A model generated the notes under the pieces. That model ran no database searches and had not been told where the DNA came from. It saw only the letters and a list, made by a program, of their open reading frames with translations. DNA of 64,000 bases from Pempheris klunzingeri (taxonomy: Eukaryota > Chordata > Actinopteri > Acropomatiformes > Pempheridae). The DNA lies in contig NC_092024.1 in NCBI RefSeq assembly GCF_042242105.1, forward strand, positions 3,791,501 through 3,855,500. The letters are read 5' to 3'. Positions 40,142-62,954 of this stretch are shown here, piece after piece (positions within the stretch are counted from its first letter, which is position 1; each line of letters begins with the position of its first letter). The translations under genes and the position numbers were made by a program.

Positions 40142-40850
40142 CCCTGAGAGAGAGAGAGAGAGAGAGAAGGGGGGGTGGATGGAGAGCCCTTTTAAAGGGG
40201 TGACCATAATGGGGGCAGGTGGAGAGATGACGTACTGATGGAGCTAGAGCAGTGTTATATGGTCATCTCAGAAAGCACCCCCACGATAAACAGCCTTTGC
40301 ACCCTCTTGCGTCGGCGTCACGGAGGAGACTTTGTGTTTTGTCATTCAGCTCATGTTAATATAATAAATTCGTCCACACGACTTTGCTGTAGAAGGCAGT
40401 GATGCTTAGAGTGGATATAATAGGCTTTTAACTTGTTTTAATCCATCGTATTCCTGCGCATGCCACATAAATTCTGTGGAATACTTGTGTTATTGAAGAG
40501 TACTGTAAGGAGAATGCATTCATGAGATGGTTACTCAGCAATGGGGCATATCTTTTTTTTTTCTTCGTCACTTAACCCTCATTTTTCAATCTGATTAACT
40601 TTAGAGATCAGGTGCGAGCGTGTGGGTGTCCTTCGTGCCATATCTGCGTTCTGTTTTACACTGCTTCTCCTTCTGCTTTCCCTCTCACAGACAAGAGATG
40701 TATGATAAAGAAAAATGGACCTTATTTTTTATTTATAAATGCAGACAGTACTGTACTAGCTGTGCCTGTACGCCTCCTGCTCTGTTGTCCACGTCCAGCT
40801 GCTCCCGCTGGGCCGATCCAATGCAGAATAAAGAGGTTTCTCAAAAGCTT
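40142..40850 (+). other. RAB3GAP2 3' UTR
   Basis: The region between the RAB3GAP2 stop and its last AATAAA. It contains a short (GA)n tract at 40147-40168 and two candidate polyadenylation signals. Reading frames inside it are not protein-like. Confidence 0.55.
40363..40832 (+). terminator. RAB3GAP2 alternative polyadenylation signals
   Basis: Canonical AATAAA hexamers at 40363-40368 (proximal) and 40827-40832 (distal). Either would give a plausible 3' end; which is used cannot be decided from sequence. Confidence 0.55.
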
Positions 40851-40914
40851 AGATGTTGTTTATGTTAACATAATGAAGCGGTACGGGCGGGTTGTTAATT
40901 CTGCTGACACTCGT

Positions 40915-41590
40915 GGCACGTTCCGAGATAAAACTCCATTTATTTATTTACAATTTAGAGACACTTTTCACATACCTCCAATGTGATGGGACAGTTTACA
41001 GTGAATAGGATGTATCATACAAAGAGAAGCATATACAAGAATTTACCCACACCCAAAATAAATCCTCTGCTGTTGTCACATAGCGACACTCGTGGTAGTC
41101 AGTTCCTTTTCATGTATTTACACTTAAGAAAAGAAAACCTGAATGGCATCCTATCTGAGTCCATGTCTTCAATTCCCTACGATATATACAGTAAACAATC
41201 GTGCTCATGCTGTATCAGACTGATCAGCTCATTCATGCCACAGCCGAGCGACCAAAGCCTGTTCTGGACATTTTGGTTTTAGAGTTCACACCTGCTGTGT
41301 GTAAGTGCATAACAGTGAAGTCTGAAGCACACTGACAAACACTATGCTGTGCTATCTGTTATCAGACATGTCCCCCCCCCGTGTGCCAGGCTGTGGGTTC
41401 TTTTAACTGGCTGCTGCCAAAATGAGAGAACACCAGAGTGAGGCACCAGCTGATTTGGAGCTAATGGAGACCGGGATCGTAAAGATCTGCTCTATATTCG
41501 ACCTTCAAGAGCGACTTCACTCGAAGCAGGGGAAAAACAACAGCCGTGGTGATGTTTGCCGGTCGTCATGGTGACAGGAAGTCTGGTGTG
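40915..41590 (-). other. IARS2 3' UTR
   Basis: Minus-strand sequence following the IARS2 stop (TCA on + at 41591-41593). Overlapping AATAAA signals (TTTATT on the + strand) lie at 40939-40944 and 40943-40948. They place the IARS2 mRNA end within about 100 bp of the distal RAB3GAP2 end. Confidence 0.55.
40939..40948 (-). terminator. IARS2 polyadenylation signals
   Basis: Two overlapping AATAAA hexamers on the minus strand, about 640 bp after the stop codon. I saw no stronger candidate between the stop and this point. Confidence 0.55.
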
Positions 41591-51758
<10,168 letters not shown>

Positions 51759-52479
51759 GGGGAGGCGAAGTAGCTCTGTGGCCAAGCAAAACCACAAACC
51801 CTGAAACCCCCTCGGTTGTTTCTAAGTTGTAACAGTGTGGACTTAACGTGTTGTTATAGTCCGCCCTTCTCGCAGCGGTGTTTCTCCGGAAGAAATTGCA
51901 GAAGGACCAACTACGGAAGCCCAGTTGGGTCAAAAGTAATCATTCGCATTTTTAACAGTAAAGTGACGCAAGCGGTCAGTGGAGGACGCTGTTTATCCAC
52001 CTACGAGGGAAACAGTTTAGCATCATGGACTAGTTTACTCTCCTCTCTCCACAATCGGCAGATGAACAGCAGCTTTTTTCAATCTGAAAAAGGTTTTAAA
52101 TTAATAAGCTGTTTTCAGTTTACAAACATCAATTATTTACTTTTTTCCCCCCTAAAGGTTCAGTTCATTAGCGTCCTCTATAATCTCATCATGGCGGGTT
52201 CGGTGGGAAGTTAGGTGCCTATTTTTGCGCGATTCATTCAAAAATTCAAACTCAGAGAGGGAGGAGAATAAATAACTGCGCGTACTTAGGAGCCGTTCGA
52301 GCGCGCCGCCGTTTCTCTCCGACAGCACCTGAATGCAGCAGGACGTGAGGTGCAGCAGGTGGTGCTGAGGGGCTGATGATGTCACCGCAGGTATAAAAGT
52401 CACGGCTCCGGATTCCCTTTCATTCAGCCCGTCAGTGAGCAGAGGACGAGCGCAGCCTACAGTCCCACCCGACGTTAAG
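51759..52479. promoter_or_regulatory. Head-to-head IARS2 / CD24 upstream region
   Basis: About 720 bp separate the divergent start codons of IARS2 (-) and the CD24-like gene (+). The IARS2-proximal side has no TATA box. The CD24 side is GC-rich, with TGATGTCA (a half-CRE-like site) at about 52375-52382 and a good TATA box. The two promoters are probably separate, but they share this spacer. Confidence 0.5.
52392..52399 (+). promoter_or_regulatory. TATA box of the CD24-like gene
   Basis: TATAAAAG lies 88 bp before the first ATG. Transcription would start about 30 bp downstream (near 52422-52430), giving a 5' UTR of roughly 50-60 nt. Confidence 0.65.
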
Positions 52480-53354
52480 ATGAATAAGATGAATAAGATG
52501 TGCTTGGCTCGCTTTGGCCTGCTGCTGCTGGCTCTGCATCTCCTCTCATCACAGGTCAGTCCGGGCTCACTGTTTAATGGGGTAAAAGCGTAATCTGTGT
52601 GTGTATCCACTTTAGAGCCGAGGAAAGCGGGGAAGTAGTAATTTGTGAGCAACTTTATTTCCCTCCCAGGTTTCTTAACAAGGCTGATGTCACAGGTGGC
52701 CTTAATTTCTAAGGGCTTTTAAACCCTACAGTAGTCTGTAGTCTTAAACTGGCCCAATGAGACTAAAAAAAATTATCATCTTATATTTTGATTTAGGGGA
52801 GACTTGTTTCTTTTAAAGAGAAATGGATTTTTAAGTCCAAAGCTCAGATAAGAGCCACTTTTCCGTTTCCCTTGTAGACGGTCAGTAGTTTATGCTCTGA
52901 AATTTCTTTTTTGAGTTAAAAATCAAAGTCTAATTTTCACAAAGCAGGAAAAGGAGCTGTTGTGTGAAATCGATGTGTTTGGAGATGCACGTCTTAAGGG
53001 TTTTAACTCTGGGTGTTCAGGGTGGGGAGACTCTGTGATGGAGGTACTCTTCACATTTTACGCACACGCTAAATGTCCAGTGGGGGAATAACCGGCTTGT
53101 TCACGGCCACAGCTGCTGTTCTGCATGAGATGCTCTGTGAGAACACTGACTGCTCTTGTGTGTTACAGGTGGTCGAGGCCCAGAACGCCACTAACTCCAC
53201 CATGAGCGCGCCTATGTCGGGCTACAACATGACGCCCACCGCCGTCTCTATGCCCACGATGACTAAAGACAAGAACGGCTCCGGGAGGACCGACGCCGTC
53301 ACGCTGCTGCTCCCGCTGGCTCTCGCAGCCTCCCTCCTCCACGGCTGCTCCTAA
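52480..53354 (+). CDS. cd24: CD24-like GPI-anchored mucin-type glycoprotein
   Basis: Two coding exons, 52480-52554 and 53169-53354, join in phase 0 to 86 aa (human CD24 is 80 aa). The intron falls right after the signal-peptide core, as in CD24. A signal peptide (LLLLALHLLSSQVVEA, likely cleaved near residue 29) precedes a short Ser/Thr/Pro-rich stretch with N-glycosylation sites at Asn31, 34, 45 and 61. A spacer (KDKNGSGRTD) and a hydrophobic C-terminus (residues 68-82) follow, as in a GPI-attachment signal. The next recognisable gene is QRSL1, which also neighbours CD24 on human 6q21, and this supports orthology. Three in-frame ATGs (52480, 52489, 52498) arise from a repeated 9-mer; the third gives the tightest signal peptide. 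CD24 is a sialylated surface adhesion and immune-modulatory molecule. Sequence identity is low, as expected of this family, so another small GPI mucin is the alternative. Confidence 0.72.
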
Positions 53355-53865
53355 TGTCTCTGGGCTGTTCGCATTGGACACGCACCGCCAAGACTGCTGG
53401 ACTGGGGACGCGACGTTTTTTCGCAAGCAGTTCTTTAAAATCCCCCCCAAAACGCATTTTTTTTTTTTTTGGATTTCAGAAATTGTCTGTCCTTATTTCG
53501 GAAGATTGTTTTGGAAGGAGCGCGCACTGCCGGAGTGCTGGCTCCGTTTTTACGCACCGCCCGGGGACGCGCTGTGCCGCTCATCATGTCCCCCCTGTTC
53601 TCTGCAGGGGCCCTTCAAGGACTCCAGAAAGCTTCCTCTTCTGGGAAACCGCCGTTGTCTTCTGGGGTGTGGGAGGGGAATCTGTGGCAGGTATACCCAC
53701 TGTACGCTCAAAATAATGTTGGATACTTGATACCAGGCTTCATAGGCCTAAAAGTGATTGTAAACGAGTTTAGAGATTTTTTTTGTGTATCAAATTCTGG
53801 AAATGTGATGTGTGCTTTTAGATCTTGACTTTTTGTAAGTCCAATAAAGCTTTCAATTGTAAGTA
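53355..53865 (+). other. CD24-like 3' UTR with polyadenylation signal
   Basis: About 500 nt follow the stop, ending after AATAAA at 53843-53848. The stretch contains a T-run at 53458-53470. Open frames in it are not conserved-looking. The mammalian CD24 3' UTR is likewise longer than its coding region. Confidence 0.6.
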
Positions 53866-55317
53866 AAGATTTGACTTTTTAATGTTGCAGACGTGTAACA
53901 TGAAACCGTAGCTTCTGAGGCAAATGTCAGACCTGAAGATTTGTGCAGTTTATCTGCCATCTGACCTGGGGTTGAAAATGCAGTGCCATTAAACCTAACA
54001 TGGCTTTTAGAACTGTAGAAGTTGAGGAAAGTTTCAGCTGAGAACATGGAAAATCAGATCAAGTGCATCAGTTGCACTTCAGCTTACTGGGATCTGATTA
54101 GATGCTTAATCTAACGGCACTGGTAAGCAAATGTTCCAAAGCTGGCACTCAACGCTGATTTGGAAATGTGTATTTCAGCCTGAGCATTATTGATGAGGGC
54201 AAGTCTCATCCTGGCTGTTTGCACCCACATCTTGAGTCTTTTTTTTTTTTTTTTTTTTTTTTTGCATCCTAAATTAAGTTTCAAGGTGAATCTTGAAGGA
54301 AAAGTGATCCCAAATACTCACTTGACTTTTCACTCAGTATAAAGTTGTTCCAAAGTAAACATCTGTTTCAGATTTTAAAAGCAAGGTGACTCAATACAAT
54401 TCATTTTGCACTGGCATACCACTTGGACACTGGAAGTTGTTCTGCACATCTGGCTGTTTAAACATCACTTCAACTTCTCAGTTAATCTTCACTGAAAGCA
54501 ATCAAACTTAATTGAGTCTTTGTTTTAATACACGGAGTCATTATCCTTTAGTTGACTAACTTATTTGCACTGACATCAGGCCTGTGCTGTGTGCACAGTC
54601 ATGTAAAATGTTTACCACCAGCTGGCCACAAATACCAGAGTTGCAACAGGAACCACACAAAGGGAAAACAAATAATTAACTGAGTGGAACGACTAATTTA
54701 AGGTGCAGGGGTTTTGCCATCAAAGGGCCTCTATCTGTGAAAGCCTGACTGCTGGAATTCACCTGTAGTTGCCCGCCCCTCCCCCCTGCACCCACTCTTG
54801 ATCTGTGTGGGAATTGCATCCCACCATGATCACATGACAAAGGCTGTATTGTGAAGCTCGTCTTATCTACTCCAAAGCTAGACTTTGCTCCAAGAGCCTG
54901 CCTCACCCCCCCCGAAATCAGGTACCTCAGCTACTTCCACATAAACATTTCTTTAAAGTGGATCTCCATCTCTTCTCTCTGTCTCTTTCCCGTCTGTCCC
55001 TTCATAATCCAAAGCTGAAGAGGCCTGACAGAGCACTAGCTACATTCCTGCAGCGTGGCTGTGAAACTTTAATGCCACTGGAGTGCGGTCAGGTGATCAA
55101 GAGAAGAGTTCTCCTTTATTTGACCGCCAGAGTGTGACCACTTAAGGCCGTCCTCCTCCTCTGTTCCTGCCACTCCAGCCATCTCCTCACATCCACCCGA
55201 AACCTGAGTTCAGGTGTAGGTGTTTGTTCACTGGTGAAGACGAGGGTGGGGGTCAGGGAAAAGTGAAGGACACTCCAAAGCTTTCATCGCTGAGGTGAAT
55301 AACATCTCTTGCTCTCT
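53866..55317. other. Intergenic DNA after the CD24-like gene
   Basis: No gene recognised. Contains a T-run at 54239-54263 and short C-runs near 54778-54787 and 54908-54914. Confidence 0.5.
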
Positions 55318-55631
55318 ACCAAGCAGGAATCTGGATCACATGACGGTCCAAACAGTGACATTTGAAGCTTCTGATGAGTGGTTGGACATCAGCCACTAAA
55401 TGGACACCCTGTTTTTTTACCATTACAACCACCTCATCCCCAACCCCGCCTCAAACTGTGACAAAGTTTTGTTCCTCAGCAATGACAGCATTTATCCAGT
55501 GTGTGTGTGTGGAGTCTAACACCACAGCCTTGAGTCTGTTGCTTATCAATAAGTCAAAGACCATCATGTGCTGGAAACAGATATCACTTCACAGTGGCTT
55601 CCCGTCATGATGCTGACATCGCATGGCGGCT
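55318..55631 (+). repeat. ORF-bearing dispersed repeat, copy A
   Basis: About 310 bp repeated at 59919-60208 in the same orientation. Shared text includes 'aagcaggaatctggat', 'gtccaaacagtgac', 'taccattacaaccacctca', 'aagtcaaagac' and 'tcatgtgctggaaacagata'. Both copies keep one frame open to the same stop, with the shared peptide NKSKTIMCWKQISL. The origin is not recognised; it may be a retroelement fragment. Confidence 0.75.
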
Positions 55632-55697
55632 TCAAGGAGGCTCGTTACGCAGCTTCTGCTCCTTCGCCAGTGTCCCCCTGAGGCAAATTGTGATTTA

Positions 55698-57235
<1,538 letters not shown>

Positions 57236-58355
57236 TTGGGTGAATGAAAATAGAATTTGACCTGACTTGACCTTTTTAAATGAGGACTGGGGAGAGTTGA
57301 AACACTGAAGTCATTATTGGAATGACATGTTGCCAATGAGTCATGCATTTAGTGTAATGTTTAACCCTTTCGTGCATAGAGGTCACTACAAAAAAAGTTG
57401 TGTAGTGCAGTGTAGTTGCACATCAGCCACTACAGTGGATGCTACTGCATCTTCTCATATACTGCTACCCAGTGAGAAGTCATTGCAAGTGAAAAAAAGA
57501 AGAGTGAAACCAAGATGGTCGACAGACAGCCAGAAACACCAAGCTGCTCATTTCTTTCTGTTCAAACCTTTTATACAAAAAGAGACCCTTGCAGGTAAGA
57601 AAGATATGGTGACATCAAGTAACATCTAAGGAGCCATGCAATTGCTTAATTTTCCAAATATTGATTTTATATTGGGAGGAAATTATGATTAATCACATGT
57701 CCACTGAATTGTACATCATGCATCATGAGCTATATTAAAAAAGTTCAAATACTGTTTTTCATGGCTAAAGATGAATAAAAACACCTGGCTGAGGTTATCA
57801 TAATTCATGCATGACAGGGAAGTGATGTATTCCCCAGTGAGACGCTGCTAAGATTTGTTTCCAAGCATAAAAGCGTGACAACCAACAACAGTCTCTACAA
57901 CTGTAGGTGTTCTTAGCGATGCTAGTGGCATGGCTGTAGGGATGGTACTGTCACTCTGTTTAGCCTAAATGCAGTTTATTGATGTTTAACTGGTTGGCAT
58001 GTAATAATTTAAGTTCATATGTAAAACAACAGTAACAGAATAATTAGTTTTTACAAGTGTATTTACAGTTCCATGCCATATGTTGATAGTTTAAATATAT
58101 ATTTAAATCTATAAGTTTATAGATTACTGTGCTTGTGTGTAACAGGGCACCTCTTCATGGCACCAAGCAGACAATACCAAGTTGCAGAACACTATGGAAG
58201 CAGGTTACAAGACGCTAAAGAAGACATAGTAGAAACTAAATATGGGCTATGGGTGACCACATCCTGAGCTGTGACAGTAGCAGGCACAGTCAAACTTGGC
58301 GACGCACAATGCACAGCTTCTTAATCAATGTAAAACAACTGATGTACAACAGACT

Positions 58356-58395
<40 letters not shown>

Positions 58396-58627
58396 AAGAT
58401 TATCCACTCGTCCACTCTGTGGGTGTGGAAAGGTGTTACTCACGTTGTAGGGTCCCCATAATGCAAACCACTCAGTGTCAGAGTGAGGAGTTAGTTTAAG
58501 GGTGAAAGAGAGGCGAGTCAAGATTAGGCAGGTAGTAGGTATGGTTAGGGTGGGTGTAAGTCTCGAGGGAATGAATGTCAGTCGACGTAATGTGATGGAA
58601 ACAAGGCTGTGTGTGTGTGAGTGTGTG

Positions 58628-58673
<46 letters not shown>

Positions 58674-59659
58674 TGCAAACAAGTATATTCTGAAAATGTT
58701 CACATTTAACGAACTATCTTTTTACAAAACATGAACGACCCGAAATTTGTCTTCTCTGTAATTTTTACACTTTGCAAAGTCATCCCGTATGTTTGACACC
58801 CCTCTGATCTGTAGCATCAGCAGAGAGGAGGAGAGTGCACAGTTAGTAGCTGCACTATTTTACATTTTATGACTTTACCCAGTGGTCTCTTATCAGATCG
58901 CAGAGACTTGGCACACACATTGCTATCAATCAAATCAAAGAGTCTGCATGCCATTTTAGAATGCCTTCCTCTGTTACTCTTATTGTACTGACACAAGCCA
59001 TCATGGCACCTATCATCTCCTCGGGTTCAGATGTGCTCTTTCAACCTTCCAACTTACTTATTAGTTGAATGCATTTTAATTCTCTTTAGCTATTTTGTCA
59101 TCGCACCTTTCCGGAGTGACTCTATGTGAAGAAGCAGGTAGCGACACGGCGCCTGAACCGTGAACACTTCCTCTGGATCCACAGGGGTGCTGGAAGGCTC
59201 AGTCATGCCATGTATCAGATATGCCCCCCCCCCCCCCCCCCCCTTCCTCTGCCCCTCACTCCATTTCCAGTCTTGGTTGAGCTCTGGGGGTGATGCAGGC
59301 GAACGCTGCATGCACATCAGCTCACACACCCTCCTTTTCCTGTTCCTGTTTTTGACACCTAGATTAGAACATCACATTTTCCAGGCATATGTAGTCAATC
59401 AGTGTCTTTTAGCGAGAGGAATAAATACCGACAGTTCGTGACAGGCTTATTATCCAAATATCTGGAAACCATGGCAACCATCTGTAAGTCATCGTGGTTT
59501 GCTCGTGTCACTCCACAGGATATGTGCAGCCCTTCTAACGTGCACTGTGGGAAACCACTGTTGATGTGCATAAAAGTCGACTTATTCATTAAAATAGCCA
59601 TAGCTGTCCATTATTATTATTTGTATGATGTGTATGTAGCACAATAGCTGTAGACTCAT
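57236..59659. other. Intergenic DNA with GA and C tracts
   Basis: No gene recognised. (GA)n tracts at 58357-58389 and 58630-58671, and a run of about 20 C at 59224-59243. Short open frames overlapping these tracts are low-complexity. Confidence 0.5.
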
Positions 59660-59918
59660 ACTATTTATCTACTAAATGAGACAGAGGAGTGGCACAGTGG
59701 CCTATGATACAAATAGTTGTATGTCTCTGATATTACCTCTCTTTTGTTAGAGGCAAAAACAAAGTCTGCAATCACTGCACCCATGCACCCCTACATCGTC
59801 ATGGAGAACTGGATGCTATCCAGGGAGGAATTATGCAAGAGGCACAGTACATCCTGGACAAAACCGTCACAGGGCAAATACGTATAGACTCACATAGTGA
59901 TGTCTGACCTCCAACCTT
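59660..59918 (+). repeat. Direct duplication, unit 1
   Basis: Begins 'actatttatctactaaatg' and 'agacagaggagtggcaca', then 'gcaagaggcacagtacatcc' and 'cacagggcaaatacg'. The same order recurs at 60211-60385. The middle wording resembles the common fish text 'ggcagggtacaccctggaca ... cacagggc'. Confidence 0.65.
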
Positions 59919-60208
59919 ACCAAGCAGGAATCTGGATTCCTCAGCAGTCCAAACAGTGACGCTTGAAGCCTCTGATGAGCGGTTTAACCCCAGCCACTAA
60001 GTGAGCGCACTGTTATTTACCATTACAACCACCTCACCCAGAGACCTCGAGTACACAGTGACTCAGCATCCATCCACAGTGTGTCAATGGATTTCTAACA
60101 CCACAGCCAAGACTTTGTTGCTTATGAATAAGTCAAAGACTATCATGTGCTGGAAACAGATATCACTTCGCAGTGACTTCTCATCATGATACTCACAGCA
60201 CCTGACGG
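59919..60208 (+). repeat. ORF-bearing dispersed repeat, copy B
   Basis: Second copy of the block at 55318-55631, about 75-80% alike by eye. It sits exactly between the two units of the local duplication at 59660-59918 and 60211-60385, so these pieces may be parts of one composite repeat. Confidence 0.75.
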
Positions 60209-60210
60209 CT

Positions 60211-60385
60211 ACTATTTATCTAGTAAAGGAGACAGAGGATTGGCACATTATTATTATTATTATTATTATTATTATCATTATTATCATCCAAGCAGGCATT
60301 GGGCAAGAGGCAGGGTGCACCACAGACAAGTCCATCAGAGGGCAAAAACATAGACTCACGTGGTGAATGTTTGACCTTCAATGCC
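60211..60385 (+). repeat. Direct duplication, unit 2, with (TTA)n
   Basis: Begins 'actatttatctagtaaagg' and 'agacagaggattggcaca', is interrupted by a (TTA)n microsatellite at 60247-60275, and continues 'gcaagaggcagggtgcacca' and 'agagggcaaaaacatagact'. Confidence 0.65.
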
Positions 60386-61445
60386 ATCCAAAGACAGCCT
60401 TTAAATAATGCAGAGCTTATGCAACCAGAAGCTGAGCGGAGGAAGGTGCAGCAAGCTGAAGGAACCAACCTCTGTGTTGGGGAAATCCCATCACCTGGCA
60501 CCGCCCAGCTGTGCCACTAATCCTCTGCTTTAGAGAGTAACAGGCCCACACACACGCTTGTTTTTCTGTCGATTTACTGTGTATTCATGGTTTTGTTCTT
60601 TGTATTTCAAATTCAAATTCACCCTGTCAAACCAATGATGATGTATTTCCTGCTTTGATGCCCTCTCTACTGTAGTTACAGTCTGAGTGTCTGTGACTGG
60701 CCAGCAGAGATTATAGGCACTTTGTTTTATAGGGACCCCGTTACCCTGTTATGGGATTATGTCTGTGGAGGACACATGGCTTATGAGAGCATGTGAGGAG
60801 CCCGTGCTTTGCCGAGATTTCATCAGCTCGCCCCTTCTCTGTCAGCTGTGAGCGAGGGCGGCGTGTGCGTAACAAACGTTAAAGAGTTCAGGATCAGACG
60901 AGAAGCAGTGGAAACAGCCAGGCAGGTGGGAGGGATGGAGTGAGGGTGGATGAGGGGAGAAGGGGATACGACACAAATCCACACATCCGGAGAGGAGAAT
61001 GTCAAAGGAAACAAGAGCCCAGCTGGGGCTCTCTGTGATCTGCTCTCAGTCTGCACGAGTGAGATACTGGAGGCAACTAAGGCAGCTCAATATGTGTCAC
61101 AATATGTGACTCCACACATATGTGACTCCACAAAGCCTTTTTTTTTTGTAACTTTACCTTCATGTTGTAACGATCTAGAATGACTCTGACCTGTGGTATG
61201 ACTTCCTCTATCACAGAGGAACAGAAACTTGATCAAATCCTCACAGGAGTCCTCAAACTTGTAAATCCTGTGTTGACTGGAAACAGACTGAAAACTCATC
61301 TGTTCTTCTGACTTCTCTGTCACTTATTGTTTTATTGTCTCTAAATGTAACACTTGAAGTAGTTTCATGTAAAATGTTGCTCTTACACTTTACTAAATCA
61401 GCCACCTCGGATGGGCTTTTACCGCCTATATGTCATAGGCCTTGT
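60386..61445. other. Intergenic DNA, no gene recognised
   Basis: Nothing recognisable as a gene. The stretch at about 61195-61320, with 'ctggaaacagactgaaaact', vaguely resembles the 3' tail of fish LINE fragments but is too weak to call. Confidence 0.45.
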
Positions 61446-61615
61446 TTTAAGGAATAGCACAACATTCTGGGAGCCAGTTAAGTGATTAGCGTAGCTTAGC
61501 ATAAAGCCTGGAAGCAGGGGGAAACAGCTAGCATTGCTCTGGTCAAAGTTAGAATATGGCAGTAATTGCATTTCCCAATGTGTCCATCTATTCCTTTAAG
61601 ATGATTAAAGGAAGG
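61446..61615 (+). repeat. Percomorph dispersed repeat copy
   Basis: Reads 'ttaaggaatagcacaacatt', 'gtagcttagcataaagcctg' and 'cagggggaaacagctagcat'. The same family occurs inverted at 28065-28258 and 32130-32258. Confidence 0.65.
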
Positions 61616-62620
61616 ACTATTCCTTTCTGATGTATCCACTGAAACAAGGGCACAGCCTGGAAATAACCTCCTAATCCTTTTCGTAATTGTCTTAATGTGG
61701 CCTGCTGTGGGGGGGGGGACTGACTGCAGAGCTACTTTAAATAGGATGCACTCGTCCAGGGATCCCAAATAGATGCTCTGTGCTGTTTTCAGCCTGCGTT
61801 ATCCCTCTTTGAAGATGCAGAACTGGTTTTACGCTAAGTTTAGCAGGTGTGGTTGCTGCCTGCTAATTCTAGCAACAGTGAGCCGACGTTTAAGGATTCC
61901 GGGGCACTATTGTTAGACCTGGAATTATGCCACAGATTTGCATAATTTTCTTTTCACTAAATGTTATATTTCTTTATTCTAGACACACAAACTGCCGTAT
62001 TGTTTCTTGTTTCAAGATACAGACATTAATTTTTAGGAAATAATTGAAAATAAGATGATGAACTATGTCAAAACTCTTCTATAACACAGAGGGAAGCACA
62101 TACTTAGTATTTCCTTATGTATTAACTAACTTTTGTTGATGCACAAGGAATATGTATGAACTCCATGAATTACAGAATCAGTACTCAGGAGTCTGGACAC
62201 ACTCATCGTGCACCTTAGTTAAGGCCAGTTTCCAGTCCTGTAATTGGCTTGGATTGATTGCACTTGAGTTGATTCCAACATTTGAGTCTCCTGGTGTTTA
62301 GTCATGCAAAACTGGCCCCCAACTCTTCACAAAGTTGCCTTCTTCATACACCTGCAGAAATATGATTCAGTTGGTGTATTAATAAAGTCCAAATAAATGC
62401 TTGCACAAATTGTCAATATGTGGTGTTTGGGGAGAGAAACTTCAAACAGGATCTAGACTTGTGATAACTAGTCGATATTACCAGTGTGTCTGAGCATGCA
62501 GTGTGGGATTACCTCTTTACTGTGGATACTTCATGAAACATAAATGTTGCAGAGGAAAGACAAAAAGTTATGTAACTAAGTCGTTGACAAAGAGGGGATT
62601 AATGTACACATTTATATATT
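61616..62620. other. Intergenic DNA before the QRSL1 3' end
   Basis: AT-rich sequence without recognisable genes or elements, apart from a short G run near 61709-61718. Confidence 0.45.
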
Positions 62621-62640
62621 CTTATCAGCCATCAGACATC

Positions 62641-62646
62641 TTTATT
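62641..62646 (-). terminator. QRSL1 candidate polyadenylation signal
   Basis: AATAAA on the minus strand (TTTATT on +), about 310 bp after the QRSL1 stop codon. It is the first strong candidate downstream. Confidence 0.5.
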
Positions 62647-62954
62647 TTCTAAGACCTCATGTGCAAACTTACTTGAAAAACTCAGCAAGTCAACAGATGC
62701 AGGTAAAGAACAGATGTTTAGCAGAAAATGTGTCGACTTGATACGGCAACAGTGGAGAGACACTTTTTTAAAAAAATAACATGTAATAATAAAAAATCAC
62801 TCTTGCACCCAACTTGCACTGATATAATAGCATCACCCTCAGACAACAAATACAGCAATATGACCCATGGAATAAAGTCTGGCACTGTCCTGCAAAGGTA
62901 TCTTACGAGCTGAGAATGTTCATGAAAGTGGCACGTATTGTGCACTGTATGCAG

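Noticed and set aside
51759-51797. Upstream extension of IARS2 by 13 residues
   Set aside because: The extended frame would start with TTG. The first in-frame ATG at 51758 gives 1009 aa, close to the human 1012, and a normal mitochondrial presequence.
52152-52652. 166-codon open frame on the minus strand across the CD24-like promoter and exon 1
   Set aside because: It begins at TTG rather than ATG, runs antisense to a TATA box and a signal-peptide exon, and shows no family motif. A chance frame in GC-rich DNA.
61195-61350. Possible 3' tail of a LINE fragment
   Set aside because: Only a few phrases resemble known fish LINE tails, and no reverse-transcriptase motif is present. Too weak to list as a mobile element.
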